The position numbers and the translations under genes are program-made. From Allygus modestus (Eukaryota > Arthropoda > Insecta > Hemiptera > Cicadellidae), in contig OY776117.1 of assembly GCA_963675035.1 (NCBI GenBank), positions 27,508,829 through 27,572,828 on the forward strand: 64,000 nucleotides of DNA, in the 5' to 3' direction. The notes under the pieces are model-generated. The model saw only the letters and a list, made by a program, of their open reading frames with translations. It had not been told where the DNA came from and did not search any database. Of this stretch, positions 26,301 through 39,800 are shown one piece after another. The stretch's first letter is position 1. Each line of letters starts with the position of its first letter.

Positions 26301-29300
26301 CTCATGGATTGAAATATTTAGTAGATTTCCCAACACGGGTCACAGCTGATTCCGAAACAGCTATTGATAATATTTTAACAAATATTCCGACCCATGTCTT
26401 GAGCGTGTCGGGATTAATAACAGAGCTGTCAGATCATGATGGGCAAGCTTTGGAAATTTGCAATTTTATGAATAACTCCCAAAATAATAAAGCAATTTTT
26501 AAAAAAACTAGAAAGTTTTCAGAAGAAAACTTAAGCTTATTTTATAAGTTTTTAGAGAAAGAAAACTGGAATGATGTATTTATGGCTCCTGTGGATAAAA
26601 AATATGAAATTTTTAATAATTCTTTAATGTATTACTTTAATTTATGTTTTGAAAAAAGGAGGTAAAAATTATCAATAATCAAAAATCTTGGATGAGTGCG
26701 GAAATAAAAGCTGAAAAACAAAAAATTATTCAGATGAGCCATACTGCAAGAAAAACTCGGGATAAAAGTCTTTTTTCAAAGATAAGAGAAAGTAAGAAGG
26801 TTTTAAATAAAAGGATTATTGAAACTAAAATGCACTTCTTCGACACACAAATTAGCAATTCTAGTAATGTAAATAAAACCACTTGGAACATAATTAATGG
26901 TGAGGTATCAAATAAAAGCAAGGCACCAACTGATGATATTAATTTAGAAATAAGTGGTAAAATGATAACTGATCCAAATCATATCGCCAATCTATTTAAT
27001 GATTATTTCACCGATGTCATAGATACAATGTGCAAAACACAGTCATTGAATAATGAACTAGATTTTAATTGTGCCTCAGAAAATGATTTTTTTAATATTA
27101 AAACGTTTAAATGTACTCCTGTAGAGGAAAAAGAAATTCAAAGCATTTTTAATTCACTCAAAAACAAAACGTCAAGTGGGTATGACGAAATTCCAGTTAA
27201 GGTATTAAGGCATGTAGGTGACACCTTGTTGAAACCTCTTGCACATTTAGTGAATTCCTCTTTTGTTTCTGGCTTATTTCCAAACCAACTGAAAATTTCA
27301 AAAGTAATCCCATTGCATAAAAAGGGTGAGGTTACAGAAATCTCCAATTACCGACCTGTTTCACTTCTACCATGTATATCAAAAATATATGAGAAGGCAA
27401 TGCACACTAGATTAGTGGAGTTTTTAGAGGAACATAACTTATTTCATAATTCGCAGCACGGGTTTAGAAAAGGTAGGTCTGTAATAACAGCAGCAGTTGA
27501 TTTCCTTGAATCTATTATAGAATCCATTGATAAGAACGAAAATGTATTAGGAATTTATATGGATCTCTCAAAGGCTTTTGACAGCGTATGTCATTTAACT
27601 TTGTTAAAAAAACTGAAAGCACTTGGTATTAAAGGGAGTAGTCTAAAATGGTTTGACCCCTATTTATATGGGCGAAGTCAGTTTGTTGAAATAAAATCAA
27701 ATAATAATAATTTGTTTAGTACAATAAATTCATTAAAACGTACCATTAAGTGGGGTGTACCTCAAGGTTCAATATTAGGCCCAATTTTATTTCTATGTTA
27801 TATAAAAGATATGCACCATTTTATTGTACACCCTGAAAAATGTAAATTATGCCTGTATGCTAATGATTCAAATTTAAAAGTGTCTGGGAAAACAGTGGAT
27901 GACTTGGAAATATCAGCATTCATAGAACTAGAAAATATAAAACAATTTCTTCAACAAAATAACCTTTTTCTAAATACATCAAAAACAAATTTTATGACAT
28001 TCTCTGCTAAAAATAGAAACAATTATCCTCAACCTAATTTAGAAATGGATTCAGAGCCAATAGGGAAAATTTCCCAGGCAAAGTTTTTGGGGCTTCATGT
28101 AGATGAACATTTAAATTGGAATTTTCATGTTGAAAATTTGTTAAAAAAACTCAGTTCAGGATTATATGCATTGAAACGGATGTCATATTTGTGTAATTTA
28201 GATGCACTCAAAAAAATATATTTTGCCCATATTCATTCACATATATGTTATGGTTTAGCATTATATGGTGCCACTTCCAAACTTAATTTAAATAAAATTT
28301 TAATCGTACAAAAAAGAGCAATAAGAATTATATTACACCTAAAGTTTGATGACTCTGTAAAATTGTATTTTAAAGACCTGAATATTTTAACAGTTTATGG
28401 AGCATACATATATGAAACAATATGTCTTGCGAGAGAAGAAAATATAAGAATAGAGCCTTTGGAAACTCATAACTATAACACTAGGTTCAAAAGAGATATT
28501 GTAACCTCACGCCATCAACACAAATTAGAATTTTATAAGAAAAAACCAACTTATGCAGGATATTTATTTTTTAGAAAATTGCCTGCAAGCTTAAAGAATG
28601 AAAATAATACTAAATTGTTTAAAACCAAATTAAAAAGATTTTTAATAGAGAAGTCATTATATTCAATTGAGGAATACTGTAACTGATTATCTTTTAATGA
28701 GACCAACTTAATGTATTTTTGAATTTTGGTTTTGAATTTTCGACTCTGAAAAGTAGTTATAATATTTATGTTTGTATTTGAAATAGATAGGCTAAGTCTT
28801 GACGCTATTTATTATTGTACAACTGTGCATGTATATTGTAAAATAAAGATGTTTTGATTTGAAAGCAGTTTGTTAATCAACCACGTTTTACATGTTTTTG
28901 AAGGTTTTAAATCATAAAATATGTTAGGTTAACCACCGTTTCATGAAGAGAAATGTGTAAACATATTGTTCGCCAAATATCAAGCCTGTAAATACAAAGT
29001 GATAGGAAATTAAAAACCACAAAAAAAAACGTTGAAATTGCCAGAAATTTGAAAAATCTAGCGATACCTAAAGGTGAAGGGATCAAGATACGACAAAATG
29101 TCATAGGAACAAAGATGTAGATCTTGCAAAATCCGTGGCACTTGGTGGTGTCTGTTTTTTGATAGGATCATCCGTTCGTCCACTAGAGCTAAAAAAATTG
29201 AAATCTCAAACCAGTCTTTTTAAGGAATTATAAATATTTTTTTGAGGGAGTTAAATTAAAAATGGTAAAATTTGGCAATTTTCCTGAGAGTTACAAGGTA

Positions 29301-30816
29301 AAAGCTACCTGCGAGCCAAATTGCAGGTTTCTAGCTCGTCTAGAAGTGGTCTAGAATTCGTATATCTACGTGAGTCAGTCAGTTACACAAGCGGCTGTAT
29401 ATTTTAACCCACCGTCCCTGAAGCATCCCAGGCGATACATAGTGGGCATCTTGATGACAAAGGCGAAGATGTCATCGATGAAAGTGTTAAGACACTTGTA
29501 CGACATCATTCGCCAAGGCAGATGAGCCACAGACTTGAGTTTGTAGTTGATAAACAATTGTGGCGTCATCATTATAAAACCTGCAAAATAACACTTTGTT
29601 CAATAACATCAAGAGCTAAAAACATAGACCTTAAGTTAAAGTTTAGGTTATAATACTCATTAACACGTTCAGTGCGGCGCGCCGGATCTCCCGCGGTTGC
29701 CTAAAAAGGAAACAAATGCAATTATCCTGAATATACACGATTAACGCAGTGAATGCGTTAATTCTACAAAAACACTTAACAAATCATCTAAATCGTTCAG
29801 TATTGTTTCTCAAACCCAAAGCAACTTTATATTTAAACCGGTTAAAATACACCAGCATAGTGTCATACAAAACATAATGATCTCTTTAATGCATACAAAA
29901 ATTAATACTATCACTATAAAAACAACTCCTAATTAAAAGACAAAACCAAGACTTTTTTATGTGCGTCTCAAGGAGAACTAATCTACCTGTGGCAGAGTTA
30001 AAGGGAAGGGACTTCCTTAATTAAATAATGATTGAAAAGGATGGAAACTGATGGGGTGGGTGGATTCATTTCTATTTGACACCTGGAGTTTTGCTACGTT
30101 TTACCTATCCTCATGTACATTTGTCAACCCGTAAAAATATTGTTTGAATGTTCCAGGCCAACGAGGTTAATATAAATCTAGAGCTCTTGTCTGGGGTAAA
30201 AAAGGAGTATTGACCGCCATTTTGCTTCTGTCATCTCTGCTCCCATGGCAACCAACATTATAACCAAATCCTCTCTTCAAAGTTATGACAGCGAGCTAAC
30301 AAACATATAACTGGTGAAGAGAAAATCTGATTGGTTACCTGAGGAAAATGGTCAGCATGTAGGCTTCACTTTTGTTACCCCAGACGAGACCTCTATATGT
30401 ATTAACTTTGTCGGTCCAGGGGCTCACACAAAAAATACCCCCCTAGCAGCAAACCTGCGTACTCAACGAATTTCCAATGCATATATATATATCTTAATAC
30501 CTCATAAAGCCACATACCAAGTTTCATCAATATACATTCATAAATAAAACATTTATGACATTTTAATTATTGTCCATAAGAATAACATGGCGGCTGAGTA
30601 TGCAGGTTTGCTGAAACAAGGAACACAAAAAATGGGTTTTATATAAATATCAATATAACTCAAATAGGTAAAGCCACATACCAAGTTTTAGCGAATTTAC
30701 CCTATAGGGAAAAAGCTATTACCGTAGGTCTCGTGGTAAGACTTAAGCCCGAGACCATGATAACTTTTTGTTTTGAGGTCCCCAGATGCCAAAAACACTA
30801 TTCGTTCAAATTTATA

Positions 30817-30881
<65 letters not shown>

Positions 30882-33800
30882 CTATATATATATTAGGGGT
30901 GTGCGAGTATTCGAAATTTTGAGTTTTCGGCAGAGTATTTTAATACTCAAACTCGACTCGAAGTTTTGAAAAATACTCAAAAGTTCGAGCGAGTATTTCC
31001 CGCCGATTTCTGGACGATCGCTAACGATTGCAACCGGCCAAAACACGTAATAACGGCCGCAAAAGGCGATCGCATCACGTAAAATCGGCCGTTAATGATG
31101 ATCGCTAACGATTGCGACCGGCCAAAACGCGTGGTAACGGCCGCAAAAGCCGATCGCATCACGTAACATCGCCCGAAAATGACGATTGCTAACGATTGCG
31201 ACCGGCCAAACTCGCATTAACGGCCGCAAAGAGCTATCGCATGTCGTAAAATTGGCCATAAATGACGATGGAAAACATAATATCGGCCGTAACTAACGAT
31301 TTCGTTATCTAATATTGATTATATGCGATGTCTGGACCAGGTGATATTGGCCAAATGACAACCTGACCGTGCTTTATCGGCTGGAAACGAATGTCAAACT
31401 GTGTTGTTTGTCAATACGTAATCCAGTTTGACTGCACTGACAAAAACTTTGTATTGCTACTCATGTATTAGTTAGAAACCATGTTTATATTTTCAAACCT
31501 AGGGTGGTATCCAAATCCCATTACACTATTTTAAACTACCAACTGATGGCAAATACTCGCTCGAAAATACTCGAAACTCAAAAATTATTGGCACGACTCG
31601 ACTCGATTAAAAAAATCACTGCTCGCACACCCCTAAAATATATATATATATATATTTATTATTTTAAACACAGTACCCTGGTTTAAATTATTTTATTTTA
31701 CTGAAAATTACATATATACCATGATCAAAACACCAAATTATGCGTCTTTTAAGCTGATCCCAATGAAAAAAAAAAAATTAAATATAAAAACTCAAAAAAC
31801 CCATTTTTGAGGTACAAAACCCCCCCAAAATACCCTTTCGGATTGGTCGATCTGCCTGGTTTTCGAACTTAAAGTCATAAATGCGGCTTTACACATTTAT
31901 AGCAAATTGCGTCAAAATCGGAATAATTTTACGAGAGTTATCGTACTCACTGACACATATATATATATAAACAGTTTAGAACGAATGGTGTTTTTGGCAT
32001 CTGGGGACCTCAAAACGAAAAGTCAAGAGTTTGAAAAAGCTACCTAATTTTTTCTCCCTACTCCGCGGGGTCCCAGTAGTGGCGTACTCACCCGAGGTTG
32101 GGATGGCACCGCTGTACTACACCAGGTGCCTAGCCAATGGGTTGCTATTTTATTACTGAATATGTCTAATGCTTTGTTTTTCTGCCTGTTTCATGTACCG
32201 CCCCCTGTACATGATGGAGTTCCATGTTGACCATGAACCCAATGGAATGAGGAACAATGGATCAATGCAAATCAGAAGACACCTTGGCTTTTCGCATTGC
32301 TTAAGTATAATGAGGTTAAAAAAAGGGAAAACGTTGTTTCTTTTAGGCGTGTGTGGGTTGGTGAAGAGCTAGCATAAGGAACCAGAAGGTAATAAGTAAT
32401 GAACGACATTTTCTCATTCATTTGATTTGAAACCTAACCCCCCAAGGTGCTTGGAACTTACTTAGGTTCTACCAGCCCGGCACCAATCCCTATCCTCCCG
32501 ATCCAGTATACAGTGGACGCTCTTTTAACCGGCAGGTTAGGGACGATAGCCATACCGGATAACTGATTTTGCCAGATAAAAAAACATGTACATCGTTTTT
32601 AAAGGGTATACTGAAGATAATTAACTCCAAACAATACCCAAATGAACGAAACACATATTTTACATGACATATTGTGAAGAAAAACACAAACTACAAAATG
32701 CTATAAAATTTAAACACTAAAGATGGCGTGCACAGTCCAGTACACTGGTGGTTTATGTCGAAACAGGTCTGTGAGCGCCCAAACATAACTAGAAAAAGCC
32801 GATTATGTAAGGCTTCACTATTAGTAGATCGTGCTGGTTTTTAGAATGCCGGATAAAAGAGCATCTACTGTACTGGGCTTGCTCAGGGGTCTACATCTAA
32901 GTCTAAGTCTAACTGTCGGTTTTCCCGATCTTACCGAAGGTGAGCAGGAACCCGTATATCATGTTCAGCAGCCACGAGTACCAGCCCTTGTGTTCCAGGT
33001 AGAGCAGTGAGTAGACCGCATAGCCAACCAGCAGGGGGTAGCACACCCATGACAGGTACTTGAACGCCAGCTGGTCATACTGCCGGGTGCTGCTCTCCAC
33101 GTACGAGCCCTTGTCCTCGAACCTGCAACGGAGCGGTGGTTAGGTTAGGATCAGCCAACGGTAGAGCAGCGAATAGACTGCGTAGAAAAACCAGCAGGGG
33201 ATAGCACACCCACAACAGGTACTTGAACGCCAGCTGGTCGTACTGCCGGGTGCTGCTTTTCACATACGAGCCCTTGTCCTCAAACCTGCAACGGAACAGT
33301 GGTTAGGTTGGGTCAGAGTCTGCCAACGGTAAAGCAGCGAGTGGACCGCGTATCCAACCAGCAGCGGGTAGCACACCCACGACAAGTACTTGAATGCCAG
33401 CTGGTAGTACTGCCGGGTGCTGCTCTCCATCTACGAGCCCTTGTCCTCGAACCTGCAATGGAGCGGTGGTTAGGTTATGTTAGGGTCTGCCAACGTAAGC
33501 GCAGCGAGTGGGCAGCTTAGCCGACCAGCAGGGGGTAGCTCACCCATGACAGGTACTTGAACGCCAGCTGGTCGTACTGCCGGGTGCTGCTCTCCACGTA
33601 TGAGCCCTTGTCCTCGAACCTGCAATGGAGCGGTGGTTAGGTTATGTTAGGGTCTGCCAACGTAAGAGCAGCGAGTGGGCAGCTTAGCCGACCAGCAGGG
33701 GGTAGCTCACCCATGACAGGTACTTGAACGCCATCTGGTCGTACTGCCGGGAGCTGCTCTCCACGTACGAGCCCTTGTCCTCGAACCTGCAACGGAGCAA

Positions 33801-36800
33801 TGGTTAGGTTAGGGTAGGGCAATGGTTGATTGGGAAAGAAATCAGAATCAGAATTTTAAGCCTAACTATTTAGATTTGTTTTCTATTTTTTGGGCTCACT
33901 CACTTCAGTTGAAATGTAGAGAAGGTCAGTTTTGTCAAGATTTTACAAACTACAACACAAACACGGACATGAAAAAACATATAATAACCGCTAGTTGGGG
34001 AATTGGGAATTTGAGGATTGGCAGTTGTCATGTATTTTTTCGTGTTAGTGTTTGTGTTGTAGTTTGTACAATTTTGACAAGACTGACCTCTACAGTTCAA
34101 ATGAAGTGAATGACGCCCAAAAAATAGAAAACAAAACTGAATAATAAAAAACCTCACCTAAAATACCATGTTATTCAAGAATAAGCCTAACTAGATTTAC
34201 ATGGTGTATATTATTGTCATTCAACTTAGATAAACTTAATATTACTGTTAGAGAAATCATGTAGACTATAAAATGCACACAAATATACTTTGAAATTCAT
34301 CATCCGTTTAGTCTTTGTGTTTTTTAACTCATGACGAGATCACATGATTTGTGGTAAAGTTTATGTACTGTGGTGTTCGACAATGACACTGTAGTGTCGA
34401 AACATGTAACACTGTTTACATAATTTTGGACTGCTGACGGAGGTATGTAACTCAATTTGTCAAATATACTTTCACCTTTATAGGGAGTGGTTACAGCTTC
34501 CCGTAAAGTGGAGTTTGCTGTGGTCACACGATCACAAAAACACAAATTTTGATATTTCGACACTATGTATTGATCACAGATATAACAAAATCATTGAAAA
34601 CTATTACAGTCAACTCCCGATTATCCGTTAGCGGGTTAATCGGGTTGCGGTTTAACCGAGGTCACGAAAGGTTAATTTTTATTTATCCCCTTCTAAACAT
34701 AAATAGAGCAATAATAACAATTTATATTGCTAAATTATCTCCAGAATCATATTTAATCTACTTTGTTTATCAGAATAAATACTATACAAACAATTCAGTA
34801 AACACAACATAATCTGAGAGTCTGTCATCTCGCTTATGAGCCGTCGGCACGTGAAGGAGAGCGATGACCTTGACACTGCTCTAGGCAGTGCGACAGACGG
34901 ACGGACAGACGGTCGGATGCGGACGTTTAAAAATAGAAACATTTCAAAACAATCATCCTTCCCGCTGCTGTTCACCCTCAGCGACGGACGGACGGATAGA
35001 CGGACGCGGACGTCTAAAAACAGAAACATCTCAAAACAATCACCCTTTCCACCGATGTTCACTCTCATGGGGTTTTTCCCCCAGTGCGGAATTAATTAGC
35101 ATACTATTCAGTGTAGTTTAGAGAGTTCGGTGGTTAGAGAGTTTTAACCTATTAAATACTATTCGGAGTTTTGGATAGTATTTACTGCTATCAACCATTG
35201 CTAGTATTAACAATTATTATCTTGATTGTTTGTAGGTGTTATAACAATTTAAAGATTTTCAAAAGTATCAAATATACATAAATATATCTTAAATTACATT
35301 AAAACACAATATTGTAGTATACAAATATTAATAAACCTTTATTATATTCGTAATATTTAATTTATTGTTTCAACCGTGGTTTTCGGTTATCCGTGACCCT
35401 CCATCCGGTCATTACCCCGGATAATCGGGAGTTGACTGTACAATAATTGACGATTTAGGTGTTGCAACAACTTATATATTTACCCTTATAATTTTGCCCC
35501 TAAAAACTAGTAATTTTAATTCTACGTTCCAATATTTAATGTATATGTAATTGTAAATACCAGCCACCTTTTAAAATCCCAGATTAGAAATGTTTTAGAT
35601 AGGCCTATTAGGTAATTTAGTTATTATTTTATAGAGAGAAAAATATTAAATAGCCTAGTCAATAAATATGTAATAGCATATAATAACATGTAACAAAATT
35701 GCTTCAATCAATATCAATCTATTTTAATCATTTCCCTAATTCCAAATTTAGCTCGTTAGCAGTTTTTAGCGAATTTCCCCTATTAGGAAGAAGCTATTAC
35801 TGTAGGTCTCATGGTAAGACTTAAGCCCAAGACCATGATAACTTTTTGTTTTGAGATCCCCAGATGCAAAAAAAGCTATTCATTCAAATTTATATATATA
35901 TATATATATTTCTCCGTTAACACGATAACATGAGTAAAAAACGTCCGATGAAATTTGGCTCAAGTGTGTAAAGTGACATTTATGACTTAAGTTCGAAAAC
36001 CAGAAAAATCGGACCATGGGAAGGGGGGTTTATGGGGGTTTACAATTTTCCAAAAATTAGTTTTTGCACTTTTCACTATAACATTCATTTTTAAAACACT
36101 CAATTTTGGTTTTGAGCATTTTATAGAGCTTAAAAAAATAATGTAGTATTGTAAATTATTAACCTAGGTTAAGTGGTTGCGGAGAAAATCCAAAAAACCT
36201 GCTCATAAATTCTCCCATGTTAATCTTATGGGAAAAAGGTTTTAGGCTTTCCTCAGTTCATTTTAATGTAAACTTCATATTTTCTTTTACCAAGCAATTC
36301 AGCTCTGCAAAAAAATCATTTTGGCGTTTAAATTGTGATTCTACGTCCAACCGTTGCAGAGATATTCAAAGTGCTAAACACAGTACATTGTCCAATGTTA
36401 TCCTTATGAAGAATAATTCAAATTTGATATCTCGATTATTTACGAATGTATGTTGATGAAACTTGGCATGTGGCTTCACCTAGTACTTGTCTATTGATAT
36501 TTGCACAAAAAAAATTGTTTGCCGATTTTCCCCGCAGCAGCAAACCTGCATACTCAGCCCCCATGTTATTCTTGTGGGGGATAAGTCAAATGTAATGTCT
36601 CCCTTAATTATGAACATAAATTAATAATACTTGGTATGCAGCTTCAATTGGTGAAGTTATATTGATAATTGCATAAAAACACATATTTTGTGTTCCTTGT
36701 TGCAGCAAACCTGCGTACTCAGCCCTATGTTATTCTTATGGAGAATAAATAAAATGCTATAGATCACTTATTTAGTTTATTTTTATGAAACTTGGTAAGT

Positions 36801-39800
36801 GGCTTTATGTGGTAGTGAGAAACATATGCATGCATTGGAAATTCGCTTAGTACGCAGGTTTGCTGCGACAGGGGTATTTTTATATAGTGTATATGTGTAA
36901 AAGTGGGCAACAAGAGTCAACAGTGATCTAGTGAACCATGACGTGTGATTTCTTACAACATACCAGAATCTTTCTTCTCTTTCATTATGGCCCAGTGTTA
37001 ACATGTTTTATATAAGTGGGACACATTTCCCAGCCTAACAAATCCCATTAAATTAGTATTTGGATACTAAAAGTCCTAGTTTTTTAGAAAGAAGAGCTTC
37101 AGGCCGTATTTGACCCTTTTGCAAGGCAGAGAAGATTTATTTACCTGTAGCGAAGAATTTTTAAACAGTGGTGAGATCCATCCTTTTACTTGTACCAAGG
37201 AAGCCATTGAATTACAGTTTAGGCTACAACATTTTTGAAACTCATAATAGCGATGGATTTGAATTTATTTTTTGATTTATTTGGACTTTACCTATCGCTT
37301 CTAGTGTTTAAAACTACACTACGTTTCGGGAGGTAAGGAAACTCCTCCCGTTTTCAAGTGAACCCTACTTACATCTAAATATCAAATTCTTACACCTAAC
37401 TAACCTACATTTTTTTGGATTTTTTAAATATTTTTCTTTTACATTTTAATTTACACTAAAAAAAAATCTTTGTGTTATCTTTGTGTTAGTGTAAATTAAA
37501 ATGTAAAAGAAAAATATTTAAAAAATCCAAAAAAATGTAGGTTAGTTAGGTGTAAGAATTTGATATTTAGATGTAAGTAGGGTTCACTTGAAAACGGGAG
37601 GAGTTTCCTTACCTCCCGAAACGTAGTGTAGTTTTAAACACTAGAAGCGATAGGTAAAGTGCAAATAAATCAAAAAATAAACACAAACTTTTATCGATTT
37701 ATTAACTAATTGAAATCAGCAGACAAAGTTAATATCTATCAGAACTTTCAATCATTTTATCAAAATTAATTTTAAAGTAATTTGACTGTATCCAGTTAAA
37801 TTTTGAAACTTTTAGTATCTAATTGAACAATAGCCTACTAGGTATTTTTGAGAGCGTCACCCGACTGCTGGACATTACAGACTTTCCAGTGAACTATAGC
37901 TTATCCACCTGCTGCTGAACAACATCTAATTACTCAGAATCCAAATCATAATTTACTCAGAACTTTATTTAATATTATGTTTATTTATCAAGAGTTTATT
38001 AAGTATAAACGATCATAAGAATAAATTCTAACGCCGCACGATACCCCAACCTGAGATATGAATTTTATATGAACCCTGAAACAAGACATTTGTATATTTA
38101 ATAATTGTCAAAGTTAATATCAGAGTTTTCCCTAGTTTGTAAATATGTCTTTAGTCCCTTTTCCGTTTAAAGAATATCAGTTTTGTATGTTTTGAAATAA
38201 ACATAGGTTATGTTCTGTACCCCTAAGTTTTCATTGTAGGCTGGGACGCCATTATTTTAGTGTAATTGTAAGCAGTGAAGAAAAACGCATAGATATTTGA
38301 AGTAATATTACCCATAACCCCTAGCTAGCAGAAGGCAATAACATCTGAGTTTTGTTTGTAAACATTCAAGTAGGTTAAGTAAGAAAGACAGAAGTTATTA
38401 TTACCAAAATAAAATAATCAATAGATAGTGAGATAAAAAATCAAAGTTTAAAGATTATTACAGTGTGGTGGTTCCAAATAGCCATCACATTTTGAATCCA
38501 ATATGACGGCTGTGGTGTAACTGTGCTGATCAGGTGACCTTGAAAATCAAAGCATAAACAAGACAGTAGCTAATATCTTTACCATATGAGTTATTATACA
38601 TTAAATATATTCCTCATGCCGCCATTTTAATTCCTTTTTTGGAGGTGTTCCCACCACATGATTTTTAATAGCCTATGTTATTCAGGAGTAATTTTTCTTT
38701 CAAAAAGCTTCTGTTGCAATTTTGTTTAAGTTGACGTCATATTTAATGTATCTTTATTGTTATAAAACTGGGTTTTACTAGGCGCGGAACTTTTCGGCAG
38801 CGAAGAGCGGAACGCGGAGAGCGGAGAACGCTGGCCTCTCCTCATCATGTAATCCAATCCAAGGTGCGGTGCGGAACAATTCTGCTGTCTAGGAAAACAG
38901 CGCCATTTATTATTACATGAGGAGAAGCCAGCGTTCTCTGCGTTCCGCTCTCTGCTGCCGAAAAGTTCCACGCCTAGGAAAACCCAGCTTAATACTGTAC
39001 TAGCGAATTCTCAGACCCATGGAAGAGGTTCATACTAGCTTAATATTGAGAAAGGTTGTCATAACAAATTATTTTTTTCCTTCATAAAATTTAATTTAGT
39101 TGGCTTCAGAGTGAAATTTGATTTTGTTGTTTTCTGTTTTATTACAGGGAACTGTGTAACATAAGATGAACATTTTGACATTTTCCAATACTTCTAAAAG
39201 TCAAATGAAAACTACAGGTAACTTTGAAGTATTTACAGAATTAAAATGTTCTATAACTTTATAAAGAATCCGAACTACATAGAATAAATGTCATTCTTCT
39301 TACTGTTCATTTTATTAGTTTTTGATCATTTGAACTTTTTGCTAGACAATATTAGACTTACAGTTTCATTACAAGAATTCTAAAACAAAATGGAATCCTT
39401 ACCTCAATCGTGGAATGCCCAATATTCTGTTTTCTCGGTCCAACGTGATATTCACTACCTAATAAAACAAAAATATTGTTAAATGCTTACAAGAAGAAAA
39501 TTAAAACTCAATTATACTGTAAAACTGCAAAATAGGTTAAATTTGGGGGAACGCATACAAAATTAAGAAGCCTTGCATAACCTTACCCAGGTTACTTGTT
39601 AGGTAGTTATCAATGCCATAGCATAATGTAATACAAATAAATACAAATTATAACTTGTATTTTGATATTTTACCTTTAACTGAGGGAGCATAAAACAAAC
39701 AAACCTTGTTTATTTTCCAAAGTTCGATGCACAGCCCGACAAAGCAGCTGATCCTAATCAAGGTGTTGGCATCATTGTCAAACACGTACAAGAACACGAT

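Larger units (their letters stand above)
25940..28868 (+). mobile_element. non-LTR retrotransposon copy A (CR1/jockey-type), 5' truncated
   Basis: Inserted in CLPTM1 intron 12, antisense to the gene. It starts inside the endonuclease domain (no ORF1), continues through the whole reverse transcriptase, and ends with AAATAAAGATGTTTTGATTT, a terminal adenine/TGATT-type tail rather than a long poly(A). Clade assignment is by motif style (NYRPVSLL, GFRKGRS, DLSKAFDSV, GVPQGSILGP) and remains approximate. Confidence 0.85.

Noticed and set aside
30733..30969. Open frame with an (IY)n run on +
   Set aside because: Same cause: a TA-repeat inside the microsatellite-carrying repeat family.
33299..33520. 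Open frame on + across the exon 11 array
   Set aside because: Antisense shadow of GC-rich exon 11 copies.
33123..33812. Array units as mutually exclusive alternative exons
   Set aside because: They lack donors and the 3' half of the exon, and some carry a stop or frameshift.
34836..35121. Frames with DGRTDRRTRT repeats
   Set aside because: Produced by the internal duplication of a Tigger-like element, and in the opposite strand as well.
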